From NCBI GenBank assembly GCA_013146195.2, contig CM028378.1, positions 78,087,254 through 78,151,253 of the forward strand: DNA of 64,000 nt. Direction: 5' to 3'. Both the position numbers and the translations under genes were made by a program. Shown here piece by piece: positions 1-10,884 of this stretch. Source of the DNA: Codonopsis lanceolata (lineage: Eukaryota; Streptophyta; Magnoliopsida; Asterales; Campanulaceae). Numbering within the stretch: position 1 is the first letter of the stretch; the number at the start of each line of letters is the position of its first letter. The notes under the pieces are model-generated. The model did not search any database. It saw nothing but the letters and a program-made list of their open reading frames with translations, and was not told where the DNA came from.

Positions 1-149
1 CTTTTATCTTGAAGCTCCAGTCTTTAAAGTTGAGCTCAACAATCTCATCACCAGAAGAAGAAATGCCAAACATCTGAACAGCCACTCCCTCAGAAATATC
101 AATTTCGAACCCATCTTCAGGTTCTTTTGAAGTGTTCTTGGTCTCAATT

Positions 150-255
150 TTAGTACTGTCCTTGGTAGGTAGGTCTCCCATTGTGAATGACGCAACCATC
201 GTGTTGCCACGGACGTCCCAACAAGACATGACAAAAGTCCATGGGCAGAATATCA
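150..255 (-). pseudogene. Gypsy retropepsin (Pol protease) fragment
   Basis: Read on the minus strand, this stretch encodes a peptide with the core LLGRPWQ preceded by PMDFCHV. That is the pattern around the C-terminal part of the aspartic protease in plant Ty3/gypsy polyproteins, and it is followed by a TAA near 150. Another minus frame stays open from about 234 to the window edge, so a frameshift relic probably continues off the left end. No LTR, primer site or reverse transcriptase is visible nearby. I take it as a decayed retroelement scrap, not a host gene. The family assignment rests on one motif. Confidence 0.55.
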
Positions 256-1277
256 AAAAAATTACTGCAGTGTTGACTCTTTAGCTCAGTTGGTGCATCT
301 AGTACACCATGAGAACAGGACTTCCAGTTACCCCAAACCTAACAACAACAAATGAGCTGAGACCCGATGGAGCCTGCATAATTCTGGACAGCAAAATGTT
401 TCTTACAGAATGCAATTAGAATGTCTTAATTTTCTGGACCGGAAGACAACATAATAAAAGGGGCTTTATTCTAAGTAAACTGTCAGAAAAATGAGGCCCA
501 CCTAACAAACTAGACTCCAATAATTCAGAGCTATAACTGCATCCAGTTTTCTTTCTCAGCAGAATTAATTTGTAACCACCAACTTTAACTCTTTTTGAAG
601 AAAACACTGTTTGATGATCAAGAAGCAATCGATTGCTAACGTCAGTCTCTGCTACTAAATATTTTGTCCATCATTGCAATCACTTGTAAACTCCCAAAGA
701 ATACCAGGACAAGAGAGATGGAAGAAGAAGAAAAACTCATTTATTATAGCAAAAGCTACGGCAAACTTACTATTCTCCTAAAAAGAAAACTTTGTGTTAC
801 TGCTTAGCTACTTACTATTCTCCTAAAAAGAATCCATTTACATGTTCCCCTTACATAAGTAGCTTTCGTTAATTTGAGAAGTGTACTCAACTGCTTAAGG
901 TCTAATCACTGCAAAAGTTATTGATTGCAACGTGAATTAACTTAGATTTTCCTGGCCTCGTTAGAGTGAGTGAGTGAGTGGAGTTTGGTGTCTTAAAGAT
1001 AAACCAAATGGTGAGTGGAAAGGAACGAAACATAAATCGGAACTGATGGGAAGTAGCTTATATTGATGTTGCTTATATTATGATGGCACAGGGTCAACCT
1101 AGACCAAATTGACTCTAGAACTTTTTTAGCCCCAAATGTTCAATAGATTTGATGGTATTGCTTTTTTAATGAGTATCAAAATTCAAACAAAAGTCAAATG
1201 CAGTGCAGTTCTTGATTGTTCCCAGCTTATTTCTTAGGCCATGAGAGCTAGCCACTAATTTTGATGCTTCAATGCAG
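256..1277. other. Gene-less stretch
   Basis: No supported gene is visible here. The reading frame on the minus strand near 416-628 has no recognisable motif. A short AGTG microsatellite lies near 965. A tRNA A-box-like string lies near 283 but has no convincing partner B box. Confidence 0.5.
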
Positions 1278-1454
1278 GTTTTGGTGAACAAAAACACTGC
1301 CAGTGCAAGTGAAATAGTGAGCAGCTCATACTTGACCTTTATATATGAAATTGATTATTTTGCAATAATAAGAGTTCTAAATGGTTATTCTCATTACAGG
1401 TCGCCACTGCACTCCATGATAACTGTAGAGCCATCCTAGTGGGAGAGAGGACAC
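1278..1454 (+). pseudogene. CtpA-like S41 peptidase fragment (two exons)
   Basis: Two short exons with good splice signals read continuously on the plus strand: 1278-1316 after an AATGCAG acceptor, and 1400 to about 1454 after TTACAG, with a GTGAGC donor at 1317. Joined in phase they contain NKNTASASEI and ALHDNCRAILVGERT. These are the catalytic-serine region (TASASE) of carboxyl-terminal processing peptidases of the S41/CtpA family, which mature D1 in chloroplasts or have related roles. Homology stops abruptly after GERT, where the family normally continues with a glycine/lysine segment. No other exons are visible, so this is a broken gene fragment. It abuts a methyltransferase fragment on the opposite strand. 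The family call is strong; the precise member is unknown. Confidence 0.7.
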
Positions 1455-1481
1455 CAGTCAATATGAAGAATGTCTTGTATG

Positions 1482-1936
1482 CACACCAGTCATGAACTGT
1501 TCCAATCAAGCCTCGGTCATAAATAATTTTCAATCTGGAAGACTTGTTGACAGAAGCAACATTCATCACCCAAACATCTTTATCCTTTAGTGCTGCAGCA
1601 AATCCACCAAGGTTTGAGTTCATATCCATGACATTTCGAATGGAGTTCTTCTGTATAACAGATTTCATCTGCTTCCAGTACTCGATTACTCGATCATGCC
1701 ATATGCTCTGCATTACATGACGTTTTAGTAACTGGAAGATGAATCTATACCAAAAGTACATGAAAATTGGCACAAATAACTGCATTGTTTTTTCTATGTG
1801 GTCTTGAATTTGAAGCAACTCACAGAGTCTTCTTGAAATAGATCAGGAGTAACACCAATTTCGTTAATGCGAGGAGGTGGACTTGTAAGCCTGTTTGGCC
1901 AAGGTACTAGTCCACTACCTTTTTCCTTGTGCATCT
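1482..1936 (-). pseudogene. PMT-type putative methyltransferase fragment
   Basis: Two minus-strand exons belong to the plant-specific Golgi PMT (DUF248) putative methyltransferases, thought to act in pectin methylation. Exon A (1936-1824) reads GSGLVPWPNRLTSPPPR and ends at a GTGAGT donor. Exon B (1707 to about 1482) follows an AATGCAG acceptor and contains RNVMDMNSNLGGFAAALKD, KDVWVMNVA and IYDRGLIGTVHDWC, which are hallmark strings of the C-terminal methyltransferase half. Homology ends sharply after HDWC at about 1482, where an unrelated CtpA-like fragment begins on the other strand. The upstream transmembrane region and the final exons are absent. Conservation is high, so the truncation looks recent or the fragment was captured. 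I see no in-frame stop inside either exon. Confidence 0.8.
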
Positions 1937-2356
1937 CTGTTTTCCAGAATAAGTATTCAATTTAGAAATCAGGCAAAAGAATGACTACAGGGGAGGAGGT
2001 GAGAAGAAGAAAACAAAAGTTACCACCAAGCTAAATTATGGGCCCTAGATCTTAGTTACAGCTTGACATATCATATTCATATGGGATGCTGAAATGGTTT
2101 CAATAGCATTTTGTTTATCCTAACTGGGTCTTTCTTTCCTTACTGTCCGGATCTTGAGTTCTTTTGTGAATTTCCTAGTAGCCAAGATATGCTTCCTGGC
2201 TTGAAGAACTTTTGGGATTTTCAACCACAACCAAGTTTGCCGATACTCTTTAAAACCGTTGCCCAAGAGTGCAATTCGATTCAACATATCCGCACATTTC
2301 AGTGTCCTGTGAAGAAAGATGAAATTTCTTGCATTAATTTTGTATTTCTCTTGTAG
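1937..2356. other. Gene-less stretch
   Basis: No recognisable gene. A plus-strand frame of 81 codons from 2111 has no motif I recognise, and its end overlaps the lead-in of the duplicated RING-gene exon that starts at 2357. Confidence 0.4.
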
Positions 2357-2475
2357 TCATTACTCAAAGGCAGATTTTTATGGAATGGATCACTGGTCCA
2401 AGATAAAAGACCTACTTCTCTGGCAGCAAGTGAACTGGGCTTGTTGAGGCAAAGACATACTGTATCTGGTTTGAG
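2357..2475 (+). pseudogene. Duplicated RING-E3-like exon (upstream copy)
   Basis: This 119-bp exon lies between a TTGTAG acceptor and a GAG/GTATTT donor. It encodes a peptide with KGRFLWNGS, TSLAASELGLLRQR and HTVSGLR. It is a near-identical copy of the exon at 5433-5551, including exact length, splice phase and about 60 bp of upstream intron (from about 2300). The intron downstream of the donor differs, so only this exon and its 5' flank were copied. TVSGLR followed by a conserved GF-RL segment is a feature of a family of large plant RING ubiquitin-ligase-like proteins. Neither copy is followed by a second copy of the next exon. Confidence 0.6.
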
Positions 2476-3244
2476 GTATTTATTAGCATTACTTGTACTA
2501 CAGGCTCTGATTTGCATCCAGACATAAGTTTGTTTGTTTGTTCCCAAGGTCCATGCTTGGCTTGTTACTTCATTCTTTTGTTCACTTATGTTACATAGCT
2601 ACTTGAAGAGATAGACACAACATTAAAGAATGATCTCTCATGTGTGAAGTGCAGGTGCAATATCCTGGGTTGGAAGATCAGATGAAATTGGATGTCAGAA
2701 CCATGTCAATCCTTTCAAAATCTGTCACGTGGGTATGAATCATAATCCTTATCACCTTCTACAAGTGGATAATTGCTAATCATGCAGGAAGTGCCATAGT
2801 TCTTTCTTCACTTTGAGTAGGATGAAATCAGAATAAAAGCCCAATCTTTTGGTGATGTTTGTTTTGAACCTCCACCATCCTCCTTGACCATTTCCGGCTT
2901 GAAACTTTAAAACAGAAAATCTGGGTTTCGATGTTGTACTTCTGTTGGAGGCATCTATGAATCTTATGAAGTGATCACTGCATAGAGCCCAATACGTTTA
3001 GTTCCTGACTGTCCAATCTGGACTTCTGGGGATCTCATGCCTAACTATCCTTATAAAACAATTACATCCCTTTCAGGCTGGAGGGGTTTCCTCATTTATG
3101 AGGTAAAATTACCGGGAGGATGCTTTACTTTGCATCTATATAGCCCGATAACTCCACACTTGTCTAGCAGTTTCAGAATGAAGTAATAGATGAAATAAGG
3201 ACTCACGGGGAGGGGAAGAGGTACAACAAACTCACTTCGACACT
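2476..3244. other. Intergenic or intron-like stretch
   Basis: One exon-like segment lies at about 2655-2733 on the plus strand. It has a GTGCAG acceptor and a GTATGA donor and contains VQYPGLEDQMKLDVRTMS. I do not recognise the protein. Nothing else in the stretch is supported. Confidence 0.3.
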
Positions 3245-3375
3245 ACCTGAATGTGCCATCGATGGAGCGAGAGATCAACCGGAAGCACCAATGTATTAAA
3301 CGCCACATGAAGACACTAGCATGAGTAGGAATCCATGGTTGCCAGAAGGTAGCAGCCCAAGGAACCTTAGGAAAT
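3245..3375 (-). pseudogene. Possible LINE zf-RVT fragment
   Basis: The minus strand encodes WQPWIPTHASVFMWRLIHW, which resembles the tryptophan-rich start of the zf-RVT domain. That domain lies downstream of reverse transcriptase in plant L1-type LINEs (W-x2-W-IP-xx-A-x-VF-x-WRL). No reverse transcriptase or poly(A) tail is associated. It is a short relic at most. The call rests on about 20 residues. Confidence 0.3.
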
Positions 3376-4094
3376 TTTAAAACGAATATCATCCCAACTA
3401 TCAGATATGTGTTTATATGATGTAATAATTGGTAATATAGTGGAAATAGTCCCTCCCTATAATATATCATGAAGTTGTAATGTGTTAATAATTTTAGAAA
3501 AGAATTTAACTTTGTAAAAGGAAATAGAATGTTTGTCAAACAAGACATGTTTCTATTTCTTTTTCATTACACAAATAGAAACATTTATCAAAGGCATTTC
3601 TGTTTCAAAAAAAAATCAGAAAAGAAACAGAAACAGAAACAAAGTGAAACAGAAATGAAACAAAATAAAGAAATAGAAATGTTACCAAAACTATCAAAGG
3701 AGCTTTTCTGAAAATTCAGATCCAGTGCCTAGGCAACCTCTGCCTACCTTGGCAAGCCGTCCCTGAGTTATCCTGTGCCCTAGGCCAAATTTTTACCACG
3801 GGACCTTTAATTCTTTTCATTTGAAATCTAAAAGCGAATATAAAAAAAGCAACTGAAAATATTATTAACATTTAGAAAGAAAAAAAATCAAAAAATGTTT
3901 TTATTCATTAAAATTGTAACAAAAAGTTTGACCGAAACACTTTTCGTGTATCATCTACCAAAGCTTTTTTAGTTCATACAACCACGACCTTAAGTTGATT
4001 TTTGGCATCCTTAACCATCCCCAACAAGTCGCTGGCACTGTCCGCAAACAGCAGCACATAACTATCAATGAATTTCTTATTAGAGATACGACAT
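3376..4094. other. AT-rich gene-less stretch
   Basis: AT-rich, with purine-rich runs near 3610-3690. No gene or repeat structure was recognised. Confidence 0.4.
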
Positions 4095-4211
4095 ACTTGT
4101 GTTCTGGCCTTGACAATTAACAGATTTTAGGGAAAGAGTATTGTTGTGGTTGAGGGATGGAACTTTCCAAAACCATAAATGGTTATCAAGTCTTATGAGA
4201 AGGAATCTTGG
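4095..4211. repeat. Dispersed repeat, copy 1 (mate at 58630-58770)
   Basis: The stretch GGAAC-TT/CT-CCAAAACCATAAATGGTTAT-AAGTC and its left flank recur at 58630-58770 in the same orientation, with scattered substitutions. Both copies stop within a few bases of a transposon boundary: a TRIM solo LTR here and a LINE poly(A) tail at 58777. The minus-strand frame of both reads NHLWF-x-(R/K)VPS, but coding status is unknown. Confidence 0.5.
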
Positions 4212-4414
4212 TCTAATACCCCCAATCCCACATTGGGTAGATGTGAAATTTGAATGTGCTTTATAAGGTGGAAACACAATACTTCTAGGCACCAACATCA
4301 TCCATGGACTCTTGGGTTGGCTTGTGATAGGCCAGGTGACCCAAGGCCGCGTGCTTAGTGAGCCAGTGCATGGGCTACACGAGCGGACTGGGCTCTCGGG
4401 CTCGGATCGCTACA
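4212..4414 (+). mobile_element. TRIM solo LTR
   Basis: This stretch starts near CTAATACCCCCAATCCCAC and ends TCGCTACA. It aligns through its length with the LTRs of the complete TRIM at 16597-17195, sharing CACCAACATCATCCATGGAC and GGGCTCTCGGGCTCGG. Primer-binding site, internal part and second LTR are absent, so it is a solo LTR or a fragment. I could not see a matching TSD. It is more diverged than the 16.6-kb pair. Confidence 0.65.
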
Positions 4415-5432
4415 AAGTAACAGATTTGAACGTGCTTTATAAGGTGGATGATGTTGGATATGGTTAGGAAGATTGTAGACAAGGGATTGGCCAAATAGAC
4501 TCTTGGATATGGTTAGGAAGATTATAAGCGAGTTCATTAATAGCATCACCAATGCACTTGTGGATTTTATCCCATGTGGTTGTGGGTAACTAGCACTCTC
4601 AACATATGACAACTTTGTTATTATTATTATTTTATAAATGTGTTTGATAGTTTGGTGATAGAGCTAGAAAATTCAAGCTGTCGAGAAGTATTTTACCCAA
4701 AACTAAACAAACTTGGTGTAGTTTGGTAACCCCAATTCCGCCATTTCAGAATGAATTGAGACCTCTAAAGCCAATTCCACTGTTTGTGAACCAAATAAAT
4801 TTTAATTGAATTGCAATTTGGATGTCTTAATTCCATAGAACGAGTTTCAAACCGAAAGCTTAAAATTTAAAATCAAAATTTTGGATTTGAGTATGAGGTT
4901 CTCACACACTTTATATATGAACATACTCAAAACTCAGCTTCTATCTCCCCTGCTTACACCATAACAACCCACCCTTCTTTCACTGTCACTACCATCTACC
5001 GCCGACGACAACTCGTGACTACCACAGCCGTCACCACTGGTGCCCCAGTAACCAAATGGGTCTGCCAAAAGACAACTGAAGGAAAGGAAGATTCCCTCAG
5101 GTCAGGTGGAGATTGGTGGTACATGTACAGAAGGGAGATTGATTGCAAGACCTGTCCTTTGACTGAAGCACAAGCGCATGAAAAACTAGATATATTTGAA
5201 ACTGAAGCTGCTAGCTAAATTTGAAAGATGGTTAGTCTAACAAACATTCAAGATGGTTTGGCTTCAGCTTGTAGTACAGTGACTCCAGAACCTTCCAACT
5301 ATGGAGCAGATCCCTATGTTCAGTGATAGGAGCAGATCACTGTACAGTGACTCCAGAACCTTCCAACTATGGTTTCAGTGTCCTGTGAAGAAAGATGAAA
5401 TTTCTTGCATTAATTTTGTATTTCTCTTGTAG
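4415..5432. other. Gene-less stretch upstream of RING-like gene
   Basis: No supported gene. A plus frame at 5015-5218 encodes a 67-residue peptide with GDWWYMYRREIDCKTCPLT, which I do not recognise. The string CAGTGACTCCAGAACCTTCCAACTATGG occurs twice (about 5278 and 5344), a short local duplication just before the exon at 5433. Confidence 0.35.
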
Positions 5433-7292
5433 TCATTACTCAAAGGCAGATTTTTACAGAATGGATTACTAGTCCAAACTAAAAGACCTACTTCTCTGGC
5501 AGCAAGTGAACTGGGCTTGTTGAGGCAAAGGCATACTGTATCTGGTTTGAGGTATATATTTTCTCTCAACTTCTTTCAAAGTTAAATTTGTCTGTGATGT
5601 AGAGCATGCTTTTTATGTTCTCTCTTTGGGTGCATAGTCTTCTTAAAGTCTAATCCATAAAAATAATGCTTTTATACTTGTTCGTTCACCTACTTGCCCA
5701 AGAGGGATAAATATTTTGTGAAAGACATTAGTTATTTTGTTGCGCATGTTAAGAGAAGCAAATGCAACTAATTTGGGATTATTGAATCAAATTTTTAGAA
5801 ATGTGTGTGATAATCGAAAATCCAAACAAGAATATGTGGATAGACCTAGATTGTGAATTGTGTTAAGCTCATTGTCAGAAGAATTTCATTTTTAAGATGA
5901 TGAAATTGAACATAGCCACTAAACGCAATGAGGTGACAAAAGAGAGAAAGTCAAACTCTCATATGTGGGCCAGAGGTGGTACTATATCTATGATTTGTAG
6001 TATTCATCATTTAACCCAATATGTCAACTTTATCTGGATTTGCCATTTTAATCATTTTATTGGAGCTCTAAAATGACATAATTGCATTATATATTTATAT
6101 ATAAACTTATTGTTATTTTGTGATGCAGGGAAGGATTCCTCTCCAGATTGGACAACTATGCTCACAGTCCTCGGGCCCAATCTGATATTTCTTTTAAAAG
6201 TGAACTAAGTGACCACCGAGATGAACAAACTCAAGCAAATAGTTTGCAGGATACCCCAGATGAAATCTCTGACAAATTTGAGGATACGAATACCGAAAGT
6301 GATCTTGGTGGCTTTCATACAGATGACTTGGAAATCAACGAACTTGGTGATACACGTCTGCAAGAATTTACAGTTCCAGTGGACGGAAGGCAAGAGAGCA
6401 ATTACCATCGTCTATTGAGATGATTGAAGGAAGAGGACCTAGAGGTCATGATGTGGAAGATACAATTATTAATGGATTGGTTGCTGAAGGACAAGCTGCT
6501 CTGGCACAAGAGCATGAACACTATGAGCTCAGTAGGGATGAAAGAGAAGTTGATCAGGTATCTGACATTATTGATTCTTTGCAAACCAATGCAGTTGAAG
6601 ACTTAAATTGGCAAGAAGGGCATGGATGGTATCAGTTAGGCAGAGTTGAATATGGTGAAGTCATGGATGAATATTCACATGAGAGTAGCCATGGATGGTA
6701 TCAAGAAATAGAAGGAAACGATTCGCAAAATTCACATGAAGAGTGGCATGAGAAAGATCTAGAGGAGACCACGGAAAATTGGTTAGATGGGCTGTCCCAT
6801 CAGGAAGTTGCTCCAGCTGGAATGACTGATGCATTTTACTCTTCTGATGATGATAATGGGCACAATCTGGAGCACAGAGAACTTCTCAGCAGGTATATGA
6901 TCTCAAATTAAAGGCCTACGTCATTCATCATCTAACATGGCAAAATTTAAGAAAGATTTTTATGCTGCAGGAGAAGAGTCTCTAATCTACTTCAAAGTGG
7001 GTTTTGCGAGTCTCTAAACCAGCTGATACAATCATACGTGGAGAGACAAGGTCATGCTTCTGATGACTGGGAGCTAGACAGAATGCCATCGTCTCCAGGC
7101 TCCAGAGAGCAGCCAAGGGAAGGTCATGAGCTGCAGAGCGGAGATGAAAATTTCGGTGATAGAGATGTCGTTGAGGGAACTGAACCTGTTCTCCCTTCAC
7201 TACCGATCACCCATCCTCAGACCTCTTGGGACCAGGATTCGCATGGTGCAGATAATTGGCAACATTCCAGCATCCATCCATGGCTGGGAATT
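5433..7292 (+). pseudogene. RING-E3-like gene fragment, three exons
   Basis: Three exons splice in phase: 5433-5551, 6129-6892 and 6971-7292, with GT donors and AG acceptors at each junction. The joins rebuild HTVSGLR-EGFLSRLDN and LLSR-RRVSNLL. Exon 2 is long and acidic with repeated HGWYQ. Exon 3 has LIQSYVERQGHASDDWELD. I associate this pattern with large plant RING/U-box-type ubiquitin-ligase-like proteins, whose C-terminal RING would follow in later exons. I find no coiled coil or RING downstream, and there is a frameshift near 6415 in exon 2 (frame closes at 6423, reopens at 6420). So it is truncated and probably dead. If the frameshift is an assembly error, it could be part of a live gene. 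Exon 1 has a second copy at 2357. Confidence 0.6.
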
Positions 7293-8990
7293 GTGAGTTT
7301 TCTTGCTCCCTTTTTACTGAAAATTGGTAATAGTTATACACAAATTTTATATTGCACTTGAAAAGAAGGAATGATCTATCTGAACTCTTGCACTTTGTTT
7401 ATCAAATTTATAATTCTCATCATGTAATGGAAAACAACCTCTTAAGTGGTGGCAAGAGCATGCCCAACGACCCACCTTAGGCTACAACTTGTAGGTTTCT
7501 ATCTTTAGCTCTGAGGAATTGCAATTGTTCATAGATGTTTCTACTGATATATTTACACCTAATAAAGTTGCACTCATTAGGAGCTGATAACTTGTACTTT
7601 TTCATGTGTTTTGCACGTACATACCTATATTAATGTGTCATATGTTATAGCCATTTAGCTGTATGTTCATTGGGTAGCCACAGAAAGATACTGTACATAT
7701 TTTAGCTCTGTACGACAAGAGGTTTCTGCAGCTCTTAATTTACATAATTTTTGTTCCTCAGGTTTGCATCAGTTGTCACCACCATATGGTAGTATGCTGT
7801 AGTACAAATTTCTTGGTGTTGTCCATTTTGTTTAATCTATTGACTTCAGTCTCTTCTTCAATTAAAGTCATTATACTTGCTCTAAAAAATCAAACAAATC
7901 CCAACAGGGATTCTGCACCATTTGAAATGTGTTATCCAATTTCCGATTGTTAGTTTGTGTGACTGAGCTGAGAATGAGTCCATTGAAGGTATGCTTTCTT
8001 CATAATTGCACTTATCTAAGAACACTGTGTTTGATCATTTACTTATAGTTGAGATATTAGTAATTGAGCAGGTGAGAGTCCTCCCATCCGTGAAGCATGG
8101 AGAAAGATATGACACCACACAAAATCATTGACAAGGAAAGTTATATAGAATCAGTAGTAGGACACTAGAGATATCTTTCTGCGACAAGTGTGTTAATATG
8201 AAGTGTAGTTTGTATGAATGTACACATACTACATGTAAATCTTTATTTATGTTTATGCCTTACAATATACTCTTAATATGATTTTACTACTGCTTTTATC
8301 CTCGCGATTTTAATCAAGTAATTTTTTTTGTCTTACTTTTGTTATGATACACTTTCTTATTATTCTGCAACATCATATTCCATTGCATTAGTGAAACATA
8401 AGAAGAAGAAAACTCAGTTGCCTATGAGTGCTATGTTTTTCATTTTTGTTTTAGATGTAGTTAGACATGTCAAATCTCTTGCTGGCTTCTGGATGGGGTT
8501 CTCAGTTCGGATATGGATGTAATTAAAATTCTCTATTTCCTTGGTGAATATTGATTTAGTTTTTTTGGTTCATTTTTGGGTGCTTTGCAGCAGCAGAGAT
8601 GCAGTGGAGAGCCTCTCAAGACTTTGCGGTTGAGTTATATGATGCCCATGGGTGGTGCCTTCTTTCAATCTGTACTGGAATGGTATGCAACCTGGAATGG
8701 AACCATTTGTAGGCCCACATCAATATTTTCTAGCTTATTTGGATAGAATTAATAGAATTATGTCATTATTACTTTGTCTTGAACTTGACTGTGGCTGCAC
8801 TGAAAGCCTTACTTAGTGATTTGTCTACAAAAGCCTTACATATTTTTAGCTTATTTGGACGTCAGTTGTTTCAAAGTAAAAATGTTGTCAATGTTGGCAT
8901 CTGAATTGTTCTGTTGCTTTTTCTTGCAAAGCTATAAGCCAGGATTGCTTTTGCTAGGTGGGGGTTTGAAACAAGAACAGGATTGCTGTA
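7293..8990. other. Gene-less or intron-like stretch
   Basis: AT-rich. I looked for the expected remaining exons of the RING-like gene and did not find them. An exon-like piece after TTTGCAG at about 8590 reads QQRCSGEPLKTLRLSYM, which I do not recognise. Confidence 0.4.
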
Positions 8991-9984
8991 TTTTTTTTTT
9001 GAAAATAGCTATTACAACGTTTATAAAACGTTGTAATAAACTTTTTACAACGTTTTCTAAAAGTTGTAATACAATTTTTACAACGTTTTATAAATGTTGT
9101 AATAAACTTTTTACAACATTTTTCAAAAGTTGTAATACAAATTTTACAACATTTTTCAAAGCTTGTAATAAACTTTTTACAACGTTTTCTAAAGGTTGTA
9201 ATATAATTTTTACAGCGTTTTTCAAAGCTTGTAATAGACTTTTTACAACATTTTTTGAAAGTTGTAATACAACTCTAACACAACGTTTTTAAAACATTGT
9301 ACTAACCATTTTTACAACGTTTCTCATTAAATGTTGTGTTAAACTATTTACAACGTTTTGGAAACGTTGTTATTTGATTTTCACAACGTTTTTTAAATGT
9401 TGTGTAATAGAAATCTATTGCATTAAAAAAATGACAACGTTTTTTGTAATAGAATTGACAACGTTTTTAAAATGTTGTCATTTGTTTTCCACAACGTTTT
9501 TTAAATGTTGTGTAATAGAAATCCAGGTGTTGCATTAAAAAATGACAACGTTTTTTTTGTAATAGAAATGACAACGTTTTTGAAACGTTGTCATTTGTTT
9601 TCCACAACGTTTTTTAAATGTTGTGTAATAGAAATCCATTGCATTAAAAAAAGACAACGTTTTTTGTAATAGAATTGACAACGTTTTTGAAACGTTGTCA
9701 TTTGTTTTCCACAACGTTTTTTAAATGTTGTGTAATAGAAATTCAGGAGTTGCATTACAAAAATAACAACGTTTTTTTTTAGGAGAAATGACAACGTTTT
9801 TTAAATGTTGTCATTTGTTTTCCACAACGTTTTTTAAATGTTGTGTAATAGAAATCCAGGAACAAATGTTGCATTAAAAAAATGACCTATTACAACGTCG
9901 CATATCACAACGTTTTGAAAAACGTTGTAAAATAGCTATCACAACGTTTTAAAAACGTTGTGAAAGACCATATTTGTTGTAGTG
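8991..9984. mobile_element. CACTA-type element end with subterminal palindromes
   Basis: About 1 kb is packed with ACAACGTTTT and its reverse complement. Most are arranged as short palindromes, and the block from about 9399 to 9860 is in tandem units of about 110 bp marked by TTGTGTAATAGAAATCC. The right end reads TTTGTTGTAGTG. On the minus strand that is CACTACAACAAA, the canonical start of plant CACTA (En/Spm) terminal inverted repeats, followed by a subterminal array of the type bound by the transposase. The left side starts near GAAAATAGCTATTACAACG without a clear CACTA terminus, so the left TIR is lost or decayed. No transposase is present, so this is a non-autonomous or truncated copy. 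The long plus frame through it merely translates the repeat. Confidence 0.7.
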
Positions 9985-10249
9985 TTTGCAGAAAGTAGTT
10001 ATGCAGAGAGAGAGAGAGAGAAGTTTCTGCTCAAAGAGTTTCGTAAAGTTTGGAAATGACGGTTCGAGGACTATTTAAAGGCGAGAAAATATCAGTTTTG
10101 AAAAAGCGGGAACTTAAGATATTTTCTTAAGTACCAATTTTTGTCCTTGACCCCTTTTATTGCTTTAGAAACCTCTTTAGCAGAAAATAGACTAAGTAAG
10201 AGTACTAACCTTTAGGTCTTCAGGGTAAAGAAGAACTTCACGTCTTCCG
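9985..10249. other. Stretch between CACTA end and copia remnant
   Basis: A GA microsatellite lies at about 10005-10021. No LTR is recognisable, although a 3' LTR for the minus-strand copia element would be expected about here. Confidence 0.4.
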
Positions 10250-10289
10250 ATTAGTCTATCTGGGTCTAGGTATGAAGGAAATATTAACA

Positions 10290-10862
10290 CAAATTTTTTA
10301 AAATTTAAGCGATAGGATCAATCATACCAAGATTTCTCCTTAAATAAGCAAACCTCGGTCGCATCCGAGGAGGTTTTGTGAGAATGTGCTAATTGATGCT
10401 CGGTTGGAACATATTCAGGCCCGATGTTACCTTTTTCCACATGATCTTTGAGAAAATGATAACGAATATCAATGTGCTTTGTCTTTGAATGCATCACTCG
10501 GATTTTTGGAAGCTGAGAATAGGCGATGTGTTGTCACACATGAATGGGCGTTTTCGGTCTTGATGTTGTAGTCCACCAATTGTTGCTTCATCCATAGCGG
10601 TTGAAGCAACAATTGCTACAATGTATTACATACGTGGTTGAGTTTGCCCAGCGATCCTTGTTTCTTGCAAGACCATGAGGCAGTGCGTTTCCAAGAAATT
10701 GACAAGTCCCATTTGGTGCTTTATGCGCTTACTTTGCGGTTGCATAATGCGCATCACGAGTATCCAACTAGATTGAAGTTGATGGATTTTGAGTACCAGA
10801 TGCCTAGATTTGTTGTTTTTGAAACATATCTCGATGATACGTTTGGCGACAAGCAAATGTGA
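10290..10862 (-). pseudogene. Copia RNase H remnant
   Basis: The minus strand carries, across frames, a QFLGN segment and then KHIDIRYHFLKDHVEKGNI with EYVPTEHQLA. These are the hallmark end of the Ty1/copia RNase H domain, which removes RNA from the RNA/DNA hybrid during reverse transcription. Stops and frameshifts break it. It lies directly downstream, in the minus sense, of the reverse transcriptase remnant. No env-like frame or 3' LTR follows, so the element is truncated on this side. Confidence 0.7.
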
Positions 10863-10884
10863 CTCCTTTGGATCTGCCTCGAAT

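Noticed and set aside
283..330. Possible tRNA or SINE head (TAGCTCAGTTGGT)
   Set aside because: Good A-box string, but no convincing B box or cloverleaf within the expected distance and no tail or duplication.
2299..2547. Minus-strand frames at 2299-2547 and 5375-5569 with near-identical peptides
   Set aside because: They are antisense shadows of the duplicated RING-gene exon, whose plus-strand reading has matching splice sites and phase.
4355..4612. Minus-strand 85-codon frame over the TRIM solo LTR
   Set aside because: It overlaps the LTR and its flank; similar frames occur over the TRIM at 16.5-17.4 kb for the same reason.
8816..9292. Plus-strand frame of 158 codons with repeated FFKSCN/FTTF peptides
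   Set aside because: It is a translation of the ACAACGTT palindromic array of the CACTA end; the peptide repeat follows the DNA repeat and has no start context or domain.
9399..9860. CRISPR-like array (regular repeats of about 110 bp)
   Set aside because: Plant nuclear context, palindromic subterminal repeats and a CACTA terminus explain it; spacers are not unique.
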